Assembly (NCBI RefSeq): GCF_022836875.1
Contig: NZ_CP090376.1
Span: forward strand, 1,364,001 to 1,428,000
Direction: 5' to 3'
Origin: Flavobacterium enshiense
GTDB lineage: Bacteria; Bacteroidota; Bacteroidia; Flavobacteriales; Flavobacteriaceae
Length of the DNA: 64,000 nt
Position 1 is the first letter of the stretch. Every line of letters starts with the position of its first letter. The notes under the pieces are model-generated. The model did no database searches. It worked only from the letters and a program-made list of their open reading frames with translations, and was not told the DNA's origin. A program made the translations under genes and the position numbers. Of this stretch, positions 48,401 through 60,479 are shown one piece after another.

Positions 48401-48952
48401 ATGACTTATATACCTAGACTAAAAGAAGAATATAAGAGCAGAGTTATTGCTGCTCTTACAGAGGAGTACGGTTACAAAAACGTGATGCAGGTTCCTAAAC
48501 TTGAGAAAATCGTTATCAGCCGTGGTGTTGGTGCTGCTGTATCAGATAAGAAATTAGTTGATCATGCAGTTGAAGAGTTAACAAAAATTACTGGTCAGAA
48601 AGCTGTTGCTACTATCTCTAAAAAAGACGTCGCGTCTTTCAAATTGAGAAAAGGTATGCCGATTGGAGCTAAAGTAACTTTGCGTGGAGAAAGAATGTAT
48701 GAGTTCTTGGATCGTTTAATTACTTCTGCTTTACCACGTGTAAGAGATTTCGGTGGTATCAAAGCTACAGGTTTTGACGGAAGAGGAAACTACAACTTAG
48801 GTGTACTTGAGCAAATCATTTTCCCTGAAATTGATATTGATAAAGTAAACAAAATCGCTGGTTTCGATATTACTTTTGTAACTTCTGCAGACACAGACAA
48901 AGAAGCAAAATCATTATTAGCTCAATTAGGTTTACCTTTTAAAAAGAATTAA
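48401..48952 (+). CDS. rplE: 50S ribosomal protein L5
   Basis: 183 residues. L5 binds 5S rRNA in the central protuberance. [33 protein letters not shown] and [18 protein letters not shown] are conserved. Two bases after rplX. Confidence 0.98.
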   Translation: MTYIPRLKEEYKSRVIAALTEEYGYKNVMQVPKLEKIVISRGVGAAVSDKKLVDHAVEELTKITGQKAVATISKKDVASFKLRKGMPIGAKVTLRGERMYEFLDRLITSALPRVRDFGGIKATGFDGRGNYNLGVLEQIIFPEIDIDKVNKIAGFDITFVTSADTDKEAKSLLAQLGLPFKKN

Positions 48953-48955
48953 GAC

Positions 48956-49225
48956 ATGGCTAAAGAATCAATGAAAGCCCGCGAGGTTAAAAGACAAGCG
49001 TTGGTAGAAAAGTATGCTGAAAAGAGAAAAGCTTTATTAGAAGCTGGAGACTATGAAGGACTACAAAAACTACCAAAAAATGCTTCTCCGGTACGTTTAC
49101 ACAACCGTTGTAAATTAACTGGAAGACCAAGAGGGTATATGCGTCAATTCGGTATTTCACGTGTTACTTTCCGTGAAATGGCTAATAGTGGATTGATTCC
49201 AGGGGTTAAAAAAGCCAGCTGGTAA
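48956..49225 (+). CDS. rpsN: 30S ribosomal protein S14 (zinc-free form)
   Basis: 89 residues. Long, zinc-independent form: the CxxC pairs of the short type are missing (only [17 protein letters not shown] remains). S14 joins the 30S head late in assembly. A 77-base leader with a hairpin follows before rpsH. Confidence 0.97.
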   Translation: MAKESMKAREVKRQALVEKYAEKRKALLEAGDYEGLQKLPKNASPVRLHNRCKLTGRPRGYMRQFGISRVTFREMANSGLIPGVKKASW

Positions 49226-49254
49226 TTTAAAAAAGTTTATTAATTGATTGAAGG

Positions 49255-49278
49255 TTCGATAGGCGTGTGCCTATCGAA
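49255..49278 (+). promoter_or_regulatory. Perfect hairpin in the rpsN-rpsH gap
   Basis: TTCGATAGGC (49255-49264), loop GTGT, GCCTATCGAA (49269-49278). It is 24 bases before the rpsH ATG at 49303. It has no T run, so it is unlikely to be a terminator; control of rpsH translation, perhaps by S8, is a reasonable guess. Confidence 0.75.
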
Positions 49279-49302
49279 AACCACAATCGCAATTTTATAC
49301 AT

Positions 49303-49701
49303 ATGTATACAGATCCTATTGCAGATTTTTTGACAAGAATCAGAAATGCAGTGCGTGCTAACCACAAAGTGGTTGAAATCCCTGCTTCTAATTTGAAAAA
49401 AGAAATCACTAAGATTTTATTCGATCAAGGATATATCTTAAGTTACAAATTTGATGACAGTACAGTTCAAGGTACTATCAAAATCGCTCTTAAGTACGAT
49501 AAAGATACTAAAGAGTCTGTAATTAAAGATATCCAAAGAATTAGTAAACCAGGTTTACGTAAGTACGCAGGTGCCGCTAAACTGCCTAGAATCTTGAATG
49601 GTTTAGGTATTGCTATCGTTTCTACTTCAAAAGGTTTAATGACCGGAAAACAAGCGAAGCAATTAAACGTTGGTGGAGAAGTTGTTTGTTACGTATACTA
49701 A
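49303..49701 (+). CDS. rpsH: 30S ribosomal protein S8
   Basis: 132 residues from ATG 49303 ([16 protein letters not shown]), which aligns with the universal S8 start. An in-frame GTG at 49267 would add 12 residues and begin inside the loop-right arm of the hairpin, so it is rejected. S8 is a central-domain 16S binder and in E. coli represses the spc operon. Confidence 0.97.
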   Translation: MYTDPIADFLTRIRNAVRANHKVVEIPASNLKKEITKILFDQGYILSYKFDDSTVQGTIKIALKYDKDTKESVIKDIQRISKPGLRKYAGAAKLPRILNGLGIAIVSTSKGLMTGKQAKQLNVGGEVVCYVY

Positions 49702-49716
49702 TAAAAAGATTCAACA

Positions 49717-50259
49717 ATGTCAAGAATAGGTAAAAGTCCAATTGCAATTCCAGCGGGTATAACTGTAGAGGTTAACGAAGGTGTAGTTACAGTAAAAGGA
49801 AAATTAGGTCAACTTTCTCAAGAGTTTTCAGATGTTTCTGTTAAAATTGAAGAAGGAAATGTAATCGTTGAAAGAACCTCAGATCACAAAAATGAGCGTT
49901 CTAAGCACGGTTTATACAGAGCTTTAATCAACAATATGATTGTTGGTGTATCCGAAGGTTTCACTAAAGAATTAGAATTAGTGGGAGTAGGTTATAGAGC
50001 AGCTAACCAAGGTCAAAAATTGGATATCGCTTTAGGTTTTTCTCACAACATCGTTCTTGAAGTAGTTCCGGAAGTTAAAGTAGAAACAGTTTCTGAGAAA
50101 GGTAAAAACCCAATCATTAAACTAGCTTCACACGACAAACAACTTTTAGGTCAGGTTGCTGCGAAAATCAGAGGTTTCCGTAAACCAGAGCCGTACAAAG
50201 GAAAAGGAGTTAAGTTTGTGGGTGAAGTATTAAGAAGAAAAGCAGGTAAATCAGCTTAA
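49717..50259 (+). CDS. rplF: 50S ribosomal protein L6
   Basis: 180 residues. [14 protein letters not shown] start, [22 protein letters not shown], and [15 protein letters not shown] at the C-terminus. L6 lies near the factor-binding site. Confidence 0.98.
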   Translation: MSRIGKSPIAIPAGITVEVNEGVVTVKGKLGQLSQEFSDVSVKIEEGNVIVERTSDHKNERSKHGLYRALINNMIVGVSEGFTKELELVGVGYRAANQGQKLDIALGFSHNIVLEVVPEVKVETVSEKGKNPIIKLASHDKQLLGQVAAKIRGFRKPEPYKGKGVKFVGEVLRRKAGKSA

Positions 50260-50270
50260 AAACTAAGACT

Positions 50271-50621
50271 ATGTCATTAACAAAATCGGATAGAAGACAG
50301 AGAATACAGTACAGAATCAGAAAGATCGTTAGCGGAACTGCTGCGAAACCTCGTTTGTCTGTATTCAGAAGTAACAAGGAAATCTATGCTCAAATCATAG
50401 ATGACGTAAACGGTGTAACTTTAGCTGCTGCCTCTTCAAGAGAAGCTGGTGTAACTAAAGGAACTAAAATAGAAACGGCTGCATCAGTTGGAAAATTGAT
50501 CGCGGAGAAGGCTTTAAAAGCAGGTATCGAAACCATCACTTTTGACAGAGGTGGAAATTTATACCACGGACGTGTTAAATCATTAGCTGAAGGCGCTAGA
50601 GAAGCCGGACTTAAATTCTAA
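50271..50621 (+). CDS. rplR: 50S ribosomal protein L18
   Basis: 116 residues. 5S rRNA-binding protein. [18 protein letters not shown] and [20 protein letters not shown] match the family. Confidence 0.98.
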   Translation: MSLTKSDRRQRIQYRIRKIVSGTAAKPRLSVFRSNKEIYAQIIDDVNGVTLAAASSREAGVTKGTKIETAASVGKLIAEKALKAGIETITFDRGGNLYHGRVKSLAEGAREAGLKF

Positions 50622-50626
50622 GAATT

Positions 50627-51151
50627 ATGTATCATAATTATAAAAACGTAGAACTGGTAAAACCTAGCGGTCTTGAGTTAAAAGATCGTTTGGTTAGTGT
50701 TAATCGTGTTACTAAAGTTACAAAAGGTGGTAGAGCTTTCGGTTTTTCTGCAATTGTAGTGGTAGGTGATGAAAACGGTGTAGTAGGTCACGGTTTAGGG
50801 AAATCTAAAGATGTTTCTGAGGCTATTGCAAAAGCAGTAGAAGACGCTAAGAAAAATCTAGTGAGAATTCCTTTGAGTGGTCAGTCTGTGCCTCACGAAC
50901 AAAAAGGTAAATTTGGTGGAGCAAGAGTATTATTGATGCCGGCTTCTCATGGTACTGGAGTAATTGCCGGTGGTGCAGTTCGTTCGGTATTGGAGTCTGT
51001 AGGTATTCACGACGTATTGTCGAAATCTCAAGGTTCTTCAAACCCTCACAATGTTGTTAAAGCTACTTTTGACGCTTTATTACAAATGAGAAGCGCTCAC
51101 ACTGTTGCAAAACAAAGAGGAGTGTCTTTAGAAAAAGTATTCAAAGGTTAA
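50627..51151 (+). CDS. rpsE: 30S ribosomal protein S5
   Basis: 174 residues. S5 has a role in decoding fidelity and mRNA helicase activity. [33 protein letters not shown] and [18 protein letters not shown] are intact. Confidence 0.98.
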   Translation: MYHNYKNVELVKPSGLELKDRLVSVNRVTKVTKGGRAFGFSAIVVVGDENGVVGHGLGKSKDVSEAIAKAVEDAKKNLVRIPLSGQSVPHEQKGKFGGARVLLMPASHGTGVIAGGAVRSVLESVGIHDVLSKSQGSSNPHNVVKATFDALLQMRSAHTVAKQRGVSLEKVFKG

Positions 51152-51163
51152 TTCAAGGAAATT

Positions 51164-51346
51164 ATGGCAAAAATAATAGTAAAACAAGTAAAAAGTCAAA
51201 TCAACTGTCCTCTTACTCAAAAGAGAACACTTGTGGCTTTAGGTCTTAAAAGATTAGGACAAGTTGTGGAGCATGATGCAAATTCTGCTATCCTTGGAAT
51301 GGTAAATAAAGTTAAACACTTGGTTTCTGTAGAAGAAACTAAATAA
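51164..51346 (+). CDS. rpmD: 50S ribosomal protein L30
   Basis: 60 residues, usual length. MAKIIVKQVKSQINCP and TLVALGLKRLGQVVEH. Many bacteria lack L30; it is present here. Confidence 0.97.
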   Translation: MAKIIVKQVKSQINCPLTQKRTLVALGLKRLGQVVEHDANSAILGMVNKVKHLVSVEETK

Positions 51347-51357
51347 CATTAATAGTT

Positions 51358-51810
51358 ATGAATTTAAGTAACTTACAACCGGCTGAAGGGTCAACTCACA
51401 ATCAGAATAAAAGATTAGGTAGAGGAGAAGGTTCTGGAAAAGGTGGTACTGCTGCACGTGGTCACAAAGGAGCAAAATCTCGTTCTGGTTATTCTAAAAA
51501 GATTGGATTTGAAGGAGGTCAGATGCCGCTTCAGAGACGTGTACCTAAGTTTGGTTTCAAAAACATCAACCGTGTAGCTTATCAAGGTGTAAACCTTTCT
51601 ACATTACAGTTGCTTGTTGATAACGGAATCGTTACTGATACTGTGGATTTCGCAGTTTTAGTTGAAAACCGTTTGGCAACCAAAAATGAGCTTGTAAAGA
51701 TATTAGGAGGAGGAGAGCTTAAAGCAAAATTAAAAGTAACTGCTCACAAATTTACTGCGACTGCAAAAGCGGCTATCGAGGCTGCAGGTGGAGAAGCTGT
51801 AACTTTATAA
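51358..51810 (+). CDS. rplO: 50S ribosomal protein L15
   Basis: 150 residues. MNLSNLQPAEGSTHNQ, the Gly/Arg-rich GRGEGSGKGGTAARGHKG and FEGGQMPLQRRVPKFGF are diagnostic. 15 bases before secY. Confidence 0.98.
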   Translation: MNLSNLQPAEGSTHNQNKRLGRGEGSGKGGTAARGHKGAKSRSGYSKKIGFEGGQMPLQRRVPKFGFKNINRVAYQGVNLSTLQLLVDNGIVTDTVDFAVLVENRLATKNELVKILGGGELKAKLKVTAHKFTATAKAAIEAAGGEAVTL

Positions 51811-51824
51811 ACTAATATACCACG

Positions 51825-53171
51825 ATGAAGAAGTTTATAGAATCGTTTGTCAATGTTTGGAAAATTGAAGAATTAAAAAATAAAATTTTAATTACTTTAG
51901 GAATGTTAGTTGTGTACCGTTTTGGTGCACAAGTAACATTGCCAGGTATTGATGCTACTAAATTGCAAAATTTATCGACTCAAACTGATCAAGGTATAGG
52001 ATGGTTAATCAATGTATTTACAGGTGGTGCGTTTTCGCAAGCATCTGTATTTGCATTGGGTATCATGCCATATATTTCTGCGTCTATCGTTGTGCAGTTA
52101 ATGGGTATTGCTATCCCTTATCTGCAAAAACTACAAAAAGACGGAGAAAGTGGAAGAAAGAAAATTAACCAAATCACAAGATGGTTGACTATCGGTATCA
52201 CTTTGTTACAAGGGCCAGGTTATATCTATAACTTGTACAAGCAATTACCGGCAGATGCTTTCCTATTAGGATTTAACTCTTTCTCATTCATATTCTCATC
52301 TGTTATCATTTTGACAACAGGTACGATATTCGCAATGTGGTTAGGAGAAAAAATCACTGATAAAGGAATTGGTAACGGAATTTCGTTATTGATCATGGTG
52401 GGAATCTTGGCTCGTTTGCCTCAGGCATTCATTCAGGAGTTCTCTTCCCGTGTGACTGAGAATAACGGAGGACCAATGTTAATTGTTCTTGAGGTAATTA
52501 TTTGGTTATTGATCATTATCGCCTGTATCTTATTGACCATGGCTGTTAGAAAGATTCCGGTTCAGTATGCAAGACGTACTACAACTGGTGAGTTCGAGCA
52601 AGATGCTATGGGAGGTAACAGACAATGGATTCCGTTAAAGCTAAATGCTTCCGGAGTTATGCCGATTATCTTTGCGCAGGCAATCATGTTTATTCCTGCT
52701 GCAGTAGCTGGTTTATCTACATCAGATGCCGCTCAGACTATTACTACCAGCTTCCAAAATATCTTTGGATGGCAGTATAATTTAGTTTTTGCTTTGTTAA
52801 TCATAATTTTTACTTACTTTTACACCGCGATTACGGTACCTACAAATAAAATGGCTGACGACTTGAAGAGAAGTGGTGGTTTTATTCCGGGTATCAAACC
52901 AGGTGTGGAAACAGGTGATTATCTTGATAAAATCATGTCATTACTAACCTTTCCGGGCTCGTTATTCCTTGCTTTGATTGCTGTGTTCCCAGCTATTGCA
53001 GTAAGTTTGATCGGTGTTCAACAAGGATGGGCTATGTTTTATGGCGGAACATCATTGTTAATTATGGTGGGAGTTGCAATCGATACTATTCAACAAATAA
53101 ATTCTTATTTATTGAATAAGCATTATGATGGATTGATGAAAAGTGGTAAAAATAGAAAAGCGGTAGCTTAA
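51825..53171 (+). CDS. secY: Preprotein translocase subunit SecY
   Basis: 448 residues, ten predicted TM helices. SecY forms the channel for Sec export, which the T9SS cargo, lipoproteins and outer-membrane proteins in this window all need first. TM1 region [28 protein letters not shown], and the cytoplasmic loop [11 protein letters not shown] are typical. No map or adk follows, unlike E. coli-type or Bacillus-type spc operons. Confidence 0.97.
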   Translation: MKKFIESFVNVWKIEELKNKILITLGMLVVYRFGAQVTLPGIDATKLQNLSTQTDQGIGWLINVFTGGAFSQASVFALGIMPYISASIVVQLMGIAIPYLQKLQKDGESGRKKINQITRWLTIGITLLQGPGYIYNLYKQLPADAFLLGFNSFSFIFSSVIILTTGTIFAMWLGEKITDKGIGNGISLLIMVGILARLPQAFIQEFSSRVTENNGGPMLIVLEVIIWLLIIIACILLTMAVRKIPVQYARRTTTGEFEQDAMGGNRQWIPLKLNASGVMPIIFAQAIMFIPAAVAGLSTSDAAQTITTSFQNIFGWQYNLVFALLIIIFTYFYTAITVPTNKMADDLKRSGGFIPGIKPGVETGDYLDKIMSLLTFPGSLFLALIAVFPAIAVSLIGVQQGWAMFYGGTSLLIMVGVAIDTIQQINSYLLNKHYDGLMKSGKNRKAVA

Positions 53172-53176
53172 TTTTT

Positions 53177-53392
53177 ATGGCAAAACAATCAGCAATAGAA
53201 CAAGACGGATCAATCATTGAAGCATTGTCAAATGCGATGTTCCGTGTAGAATTAGAAAATGGACATATAGTAATTGCTCATATTTCCGGGAAGATGCGAA
53301 TGCATTACATCAAATTATTACCTGGTGATAAAGTGAAACTGGAGATGAGCCCTTACGATTTGTCAAAAGCAAGAATTACTTATAGATACTAA
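53177..53392 (+). CDS. infA: Translation initiation factor IF-1
   Basis: 71 residues, OB-fold. [38 protein letters not shown] and the [10 protein letters not shown] end are diagnostic. Five bases after secY. Confidence 0.97.
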   Translation: MAKQSAIEQDGSIIEALSNAMFRVELENGHIVIAHISGKMRMHYIKLLPGDKVKLEMSPYDLSKARITYRY

Positions 53393-53403
53393 AGGCTATT
53401 AAA

Positions 53404-53520
53404 ATGAAAGTAAGAGCATCAGTTAAAAAAAGAAGTGCCGAGTGCATTATCGTGCGTAGAAAAGGAAGATTATACGTTATAAACAAAAAGAATCCTAGAT
53501 TTAAACAAAGACAAGGATAA
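53404..53520 (+). CDS. rpmJ: 50S ribosomal protein L36
   Basis: 38 residues, short but certain: [19 protein letters not shown] and [13 protein letters not shown]. One Cys14 is present, but the full zinc-finger set of Cys and His is missing, so this is the zinc-free form. Lies between infA (11 bases) and rpsM (2 bases). Confidence 0.96.
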
Positions 53521-53522
53521 TT

Positions 53523-53897
53523 ATGGCAAGAATAGCAGGGGTAGATATACCTAAAAACAAAAGAGGAGTTATTGCTCTAACCTATATCTTCGGAATTGGT
53601 AGCAGCAGAGCTAAAGATATCTTAGAAAAAGCTAACGTTAGCGAGGATAAAAAAGTTCAAGATTGGAATGACGACGAGATCGGAGCTATCCGTGATGCCG
53701 TTTCTTATTACAAAATTGAAGGAGAGTTACGTTCTGAAGTTTCTTTAAACATTAAACGTTTAATGGATATCGGATGTTACAGAGGAATCCGTCACAGAGC
53801 TGGTCTTCCTTTAAGAGGACAAAGAACTAAGAACAATTCCAGAACAAGAAAAGGTAAAAGAAAAACTGTTGCTAACAAGAAAAAAGCAACTAAATAA
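53523..53897 (+). CDS. rpsM: 30S ribosomal protein S13
   Basis: 124 residues. [26 protein letters not shown] start, [18 protein letters not shown] and the Lys/Arg-rich tail. First gene of the alpha block. Confidence 0.98.
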   Translation: MARIAGVDIPKNKRGVIALTYIFGIGSSRAKDILEKANVSEDKKVQDWNDDEIGAIRDAVSYYKIEGELRSEVSLNIKRLMDIGCYRGIRHRAGLPLRGQRTKNNSRTRKGKRKTVANKKKATK

Positions 53898-53908
53898 TAA
53901 GTAGTAGT

Positions 53909-54292
53909 ATGGCTAAGGCAAGTACAAAAAAACGTAAAGTTATCGTTGAATCAACGGGCGAAGCACATATTAATGCGACTTTTAACAACATCATCATTTC
54001 TTTAACTAACAAGAAAGGTGAAGTTATTTCTTGGTCTTCAGCTGGTAAAATGGGCTTTAGAGGTTCTAAAAAGAACACTCCATATGCAGCTCAGATGGCC
54101 GCGGAAGATTGTAGCAAAGTAGCGTTAGAAGCTGGTCTTAAAAAAGTAAAAGTTTACGTTAAAGGTCCAGGAAATGGTAGAGAATCTGCCATCAGATCTA
54201 TTCACAACGGAGGAATTGAAGTTACTGAAATCATCGACGTAACTCCAATGCCGCACAACGGATGTCGTCCTCCGAAAAGAAGAAGAGTTTAA
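53909..54292 (+). CDS. rpsK: 30S ribosomal protein S11
   Basis: 127 residues. S11 is on the 30S platform. [34 protein letters not shown] and [16 protein letters not shown] are diagnostic. Followed by an 86-base structured gap. Confidence 0.98.
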   Translation: MAKASTKKRKVIVESTGEAHINATFNNIIISLTNKKGEVISWSSAGKMGFRGSKKNTPYAAQMAAEDCSKVALEAGLKKVKVYVKGPGNGRESAIRSIHNGGIEVTEIIDVTPMPHNGCRPPKRRRV

Positions 54293-54307
54293 TTTTATAG
54301 TATAACC

Positions 54308-54367
54308 AAGGTAGGAATAAAAGATTATCGGAGGATGCGACCTGAATTCATAATCCCTACCTTTTTT
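54308..54367 (+). promoter_or_regulatory. Structured leader between rpsK and rpsD (candidate S4 site)
   Basis: AAGGTAGG (54308-54315) pairs with CCTACCTT (54356-54363) across a 40-base insert, followed by a T run (54362-54367) and the rpsD ATG at 54379. The hairpin with T run inside the operon resembles an attenuator; S4 autoregulates its operon in other bacteria. Confidence 0.6.
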
Positions 54368-54378
54368 AATTTTTAGCA

Positions 54379-54984
54379 ATGGCAAGATATACTGGTCCAA
54401 AAACAAAAATTGCTCGTAAATTCGGCGAAGCAATCTTCGGAGACGATAGAGCTTTCGAAAAAAGAAATTACCCTCCAGGGCAACATGGTTTAGCCAAAAA
54501 GAGAGGTAAAAAATCAGAGTACGCTGTACAGTTAATGGAAAAGCAAAAAGCGAAGTACACTTACGGTATTCTTGAAAAACAATTCAGAAATTTATATGAA
54601 AAAGCAGCTGCGTCTAAAGGAGTAACAGGTGAAATCCTTTTACAACTTTGTGAAGCAAGATTAGACAACGTTGTGTACAGAATGGGTATTGCTCCTTCTC
54701 GTCGTGCGGCTCGTCAAATCGTTGGTCACAGACACATCACTGTAAATGGAGAAGTAGTAAACATTTCGTCTTACCACTTAAAACCAGGTGATAAAGTTGC
54801 CGTTCGTGAAAAATCAAAATCTCTTGAGGCTATCGAACGTTCGTTATCTAATTCTAGCGCTGTTTACGAATGGATTACTTGGAATAATGATACTAAAGAA
54901 GGTACTTTTGTTTCTGTACCTCAAAGACTTCAGATTCCAGAAAACATTAAAGAGCAGTTAATCGTAGAGTTGTACAACAAATAA
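54379..54984 (+). CDS. rpsD: 30S ribosomal protein S4
   Basis: 201 residues. [17 protein letters not shown] start, [10 protein letters not shown]4 RNA-binding domain [20 protein letters not shown]4 is a primary 16S binder. N-terminal zinc-binding cysteines are absent (zinc-free form). Confidence 0.98.
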   Translation: MARYTGPKTKIARKFGEAIFGDDRAFEKRNYPPGQHGLAKKRGKKSEYAVQLMEKQKAKYTYGILEKQFRNLYEKAAASKGVTGEILLQLCEARLDNVVYRMGIAPSRRAARQIVGHRHITVNGEVVNISSYHLKPGDKVAVREKSKSLEAIERSLSNSSAVYEWITWNNDTKEGTFVSVPQRLQIPENIKEQLIVELYNK

Positions 54985-55009
54985 TAATTAGACATCAGTC
55001 GAAATAAAT

Positions 55010-56002
55010 ATGGCAATATTTAATTTTCAGAAGCCCGATAAAGTTATCATGATCGATTCAACCGATTTTGAAGGTAAATTTGAATTTAGACCTTTAGAAC
55101 CGGGTTATGGATTGACTATTGGTAACGCATTAAGACGTGTTTTGCTTTCTTCTTTGGAAGGTTACGCAATTACTTCAGTACGTATAGAAGGTGTTGAACA
55201 CGAATTCTCTACTATTTCTGGAGTGGTTGAAGATGTTACGGAAATTATCCTTAACCTTAAACAAGTACGTTTCAAACGTCAGATTGAGGATATCGATAAC
55301 GAATCTGTATCTATTTCCTTCTCAGGTAAAGACCAATTAACTGCAGGTGATTTCCAAAAATTCATCTCAGGTTTCCAGGTGTTGAACCCGGAATTGGTTA
55401 TCTGTAACCTTGATAGTAAAATCACTATCAACATGGAATTAACTATCGAGAAAGGTCGTGGTTATGTTCCTGCAGAAGAAAACAAAAAGCAAAACGCAGC
55501 TATAGGAACTATTTTTACAGACTCTATCTATACACCGGTAAAGAATGTAAAATATTCAATTGAAAACTTCCGTGTGGAGCAAAAAACCGATTACGAAAAA
55601 TTGGTTTTCGAAATCATCACAGACGGTTCAATCCATCCTAAAGATGCCTTAACAGAAGCAGCTAAAACATTGATTCATCACTTTATGTTGTTCTCTGACG
55701 AAAGAATCACGCTTGAGGCTGATGAAATTGCTCAAACGGAATCCTATGACGAAGAGTCATTGCACATGAGACAATTGCTTAAAACTAAGCTTGTTGATAT
55801 GGATTTGTCGGTAAGAGCATTAAATTGTTTGAAAGCGGCTGAAGTTGAAACACTTGGTGATTTAGTATCATTCAACAAAAATGATTTAATGAAGTTCCGT
55901 AACTTCGGTAAAAAATCATTAACAGAGTTAGACGAATTAGTTGCTGTTAAAGGTTTGAATTTCGGAATGGATTTAGCTAAATACAAATTAGATAAAGAAT
56001 AA
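55010..56002 (+). CDS. rpoA: RNA polymerase alpha subunit
   Basis: 330 residues. N-terminal dimerisation domain (1-~230; [34 protein letters not shown]) and C-terminal DNA-binding domain (about 250-325; [36 protein letters not shown]), joined by an acidic linker. The alpha-CTD arginine that contacts UP elements is kept in SVRALNCL. 25 bases after rpsD. Confidence 0.98.
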   Translation: MAIFNFQKPDKVIMIDSTDFEGKFEFRPLEPGYGLTIGNALRRVLLSSLEGYAITSVRIEGVEHEFSTISGVVEDVTEIILNLKQVRFKRQIEDIDNESVSISFSGKDQLTAGDFQKFISGFQVLNPELVICNLDSKITINMELTIEKGRGYVPAEENKKQNAAIGTIFTDSIYTPVKNVKYSIENFRVEQKTDYEKLVFEIITDGSIHPKDALTEAAKTLIHHFMLFSDERITLEADEIAQTESYDEESLHMRQLLKTKLVDMDLSVRALNCLKAAEVETLGDLVSFNKNDLMKFRNFGKKSLTELDELVAVKGLNFGMDLAKYKLDKE

Positions 56003-56064
56003 ATTACTTCATATTTTGCGCTCCCAAGAGGATTGAAGCAAGATGAAGGTTAAAAAACTAGGTC

Positions 56065-56550
56065 ATGAGACACGGAAAAAAAGTAAATCATTTAAGCAGA
56101 CAAACTGGTCACAGAAAGGCGATGCTTGCTAATATGGCTTGTTCGTTAATCGAGCACAAGCGCATCAACACTACTGTTGCTAAAGCAAAAGCTTTGAAAC
56201 AGTTTGTGGAACCATTAATTACAAAATCAAAAGAAGATACAACTCACAACCGTCGTATCGTTTTCTCTTACCTGAGAAACAAATACGGTGTTACTGAGTT
56301 ATTCAGAGAAGTTGCTGCGAAAGTAGGAGACCGTCCAGGTGGATATACTCGTATCATCAAGTTAGGAAACCGTCTTGGGGATAACGCTGATATGGCAATG
56401 ATCGAATTAGTAGACTTCAACGAATTGTACAACGGAGGTAAAAAAGAAGTTAAAAAAGCTACTACACGTCGTGGTAGAGCTAAAAAAACTGAAGCTACTC
56501 CAGAAGCTCCTGCAGCTGAGGCTACAGAAAACACTGAAGCTACTGAATAA
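56065..56550 (+). CDS. rplQ: 50S ribosomal protein L17
   Basis: 161 residues. [20 protein letters not shown] start and [16 protein letters not shown] are diagnostic. The C-terminal ~40 residues are Lys then Ala/Glu/Thr-rich ([13 protein letters not shown]) and probably disordered, as in other Bacteroidota. Last gene of the ribosomal cluster, followed by a terminator. Confidence 0.98.
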   Translation: MRHGKKVNHLSRQTGHRKAMLANMACSLIEHKRINTTVAKAKALKQFVEPLITKSKEDTTHNRRIVFSYLRNKYGVTELFREVAAKVGDRPGGYTRIIKLGNRLGDNADMAMIELVDFNELYNGGKKEVKKATTRRGRAKKTEATPEAPAAEATENTEATE

Positions 56551-56581
56551 TCATGAAACAATTGATTTTTCAATAAAAATT

Positions 56582-56616
56582 AAGGATAAACTTTTTAGAG
56601 TTTGTCCTTTTTTTTT
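56582..56616 (+). terminator. Terminator of the ribosomal super-cluster
   Basis: 11-bp stem AAGGATAAACT / AGTTTGTCCTT (one G-T pair), arms 56582-56592 and 56599-56609, then a T run. Confidence 0.9.
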
Positions 56617-56666
56617 GCCAATTTTTCTCCTTTTGAGGGGAGTGCCTAATAGGGTTGCGTTCATTT

Positions 56667-56780
56667 GGAGCACGACTTTGGGCATTTTTTTTGCCATGTT
56701 CCCGCTGTCCGCTGTATTTTTCCGTCAGACAGGTTTTGTAAAACCTGCCTGACAGAAAAGATGCCGCTCCCATCGGGGCT
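56667..56780 (-). repeat. Dispersed intergenic element, copy C
   Basis: Read on the minus strand: AGCCCCGATGGGAGCGGCATC (56780-56760), an internal stem-loop of 14 bp with one mismatch (arms 56724-56737 and 56740-56753, GTCAGACAGGTTTT), TACAGCGGACAGCGGG, then AAAAAAAATGCCC. Longest copy in the window. It explains the absence of genes between rplQ and carA; weak ORFs across it follow the repeat. Confidence 0.7.
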
Positions 56781-56836
56781 GAAGAAAAACTTTCGGCTTC
56801 TTTTAAACGAAATTTTTTTAACGGCAGAATTTGAAT

Positions 56837-56844
56837 TAAATTTG
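56837..56844 (+). promoter_or_regulatory. -7 element of the carA-eno transcript
   Basis: TAAATTTG followed by CA, an exact match, 29 bases before the carA ATG. No TTG at -33. Confidence 0.6.
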
Positions 56845-56872
56845 CACAACTTTTTACAACACAACTACAGAG

Positions 56873-59313
<2,441 letters not shown>

Positions 59314-59337
59314 TTATCCGTTTAGAATATTTTAAAA

Positions 59338-59366
59338 AACCAGTAAGTCTTCTTGCTGGTTTTTTT
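59338..59366. terminator. Bidirectional terminator after eno
   Basis: 10-bp stem AACCAGTAAG / CTTGCTGGTT (one G-T pair), arms 59338-59347 and 59352-59361. T run on the plus strand and six T on the minus strand, so it can also end the convergent membrane-protein gene. Confidence 0.85.
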
Positions 59367-59374
59367 GTTGGGGC

Positions 59375-60067
59375 TTATTTCTCTATTTGATAATTGTCTT
59401 CTTTCAGAAAGTAATTAATTAAAATATAGAACGAAAAGATATAGCAGAAAAGGCTGGTAAACCGGAAGAATGGGTAACTGTAATAGTAATGATAAATTAC
59501 GTAAAAAAGTTCGCAGATGATGATGTCTAAAGCATAAAGCAAAAGAAACATGTTTTTAGTGCTTGAATCTGTTAAATAGAAAAATGTAGAGCAGAGAACG
59601 AAAGAAGTCAATACAAAACCGTAAACCAAAACTGCTTTGTATAACTCGAATGTGTGGTCAAAAACAATAAAAGATGAAATATAAAGAAGGCAGGCCAAAA
59701 AAATAAGCATTAAAATGAGTTGAAGAAAATGTTCTTTCTTCATTCTGTAATGCTGTTTTTTTACCAGATCCTTGATAAGCTGATGAAAAAGGATACAATA
59801 GGCCAAAAAATTGAAGAGCAATACATAGATAAAATAGCTGTAGCCTTCCAGTAAATTCATTAAAGCAGAAATGAACAATAGGATCAAAACTGAACAATAA
59901 TAATAGTTTATGGGTTTTTTGCTTTCTTCAATATAATGAAAGAAAATGGCTCCTATAAAAGAAGGTTTTGCAATATAAGCTAGAAGTGTCCAGTCCATGG
60001 CTACTGAAAGGAAGTACAAAAATCCAAAAATGAAATAGAGGGTAAGATGTGATTTCATTGTATTCAT
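59375..60067 (-). CDS. Multi-pass membrane protein, possibly YhhN/TMEM86-like
   Basis: 230 residues with seven to eight hydrophobic helices and short polar loops. The motif YIAKPSFIGAIFFHYI after TM1-2 resembles the TKPL-type segment of lysoplasmalogenase-like YhhN proteins, and the overall length agrees, but the similarity is faint. The final loop is aromatic-rich (YVIYHYYYSYPFFRF). Codon use is AT-rich compared with eno. It is transcribed towards eno; an 18-T tract (A18 on its own strand) lies just upstream of its start. Confidence 0.55.
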   Translation of the reverse strand: MNTMKSHLTLYFIFGFLYFLSVAMDWTLLAYIAKPSFIGAIFFHYIEESKKPINYYYCSVLILLFISALMNLLEGYSYFIYVLLFNFLAYCILFHQLIKDLVKKQHYRMKKEHFLQLILMLIFLACLLYISSFIVFDHTFELYKAVLVYGFVLTSFVLCSTFFYLTDSSTKNMFLLLYALDIIICELFYVIYHYYYSYPFFRFTSLFCYIFSFYILINYFLKEDNYQIEK

Positions 60068-60432
60068 TTTTGTTCGGATTTTGTTTATGAGTGTTGTCGA
60101 TAGATGTGTTTTTTTTTTTTTTTTTTGGAGATTGTGAATTAGTTGATTGGTTATAACAAAATTACTACAATTATGGGATTGTTTTGATTATCAGTGAATT
60201 GTATTTTGTTTCTGACTCTTAAAAATGTTTAAGAGTTTTAAAAGGCTGTGGTTTTGTTTTGTTGTTGTAGGATATGTTTGATAATAGTTGAAAAGATTTT
60301 GGAATTCCTCTTCGGGCAATCCATTATTACGGAATTTTTATGTTGTCGCTTTAGACTAAAAGTGCTATGAAAATTTTATAAGTATTTACTATTTCAGACG
60401 GTTATTTTCTTTTTATTTCGAATGTAATTTCT
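60068..60432. other. Divergent gap between the membrane protein and gltA
   Basis: Contains T18 (60109-60126), a minus-strand -7 candidate TAATTTTG (60164-60157) without a matching TTG, a perfect 9-bp inverted repeat ACTCTTAAA-AATG-TTTAAGAGT (60215-60236), and otherwise plain AT-rich sequence with no ORF. Confidence 0.6.
60109..60126. repeat. Homopolymer tract T18
   Basis: Eighteen consecutive T (18 A on the minus strand), 42 bases before the start of the minus-strand membrane-protein gene, in its probable leader. Confidence 0.9.
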
Positions 60433-60440
60433 TAAATTCG
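60433..60440 (+). promoter_or_regulatory. Likely -7 element of gltA
   Basis: TAAATTCG followed by CC: 7 of 8 matches to TAnnTTTG, 39 bases before the ATG. No TTG at -33. Confidence 0.45.
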
Positions 60441-60479
60441 CCTTCAACAAAAAATAATTACATTTAATTCCTAATACAC

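Noticed and set aside
49267..49302. GTG start for rpsH
   Set aside because: It falls in the leader hairpin and adds residues absent from all S8 proteins; ATG 49303 matches the universal start.
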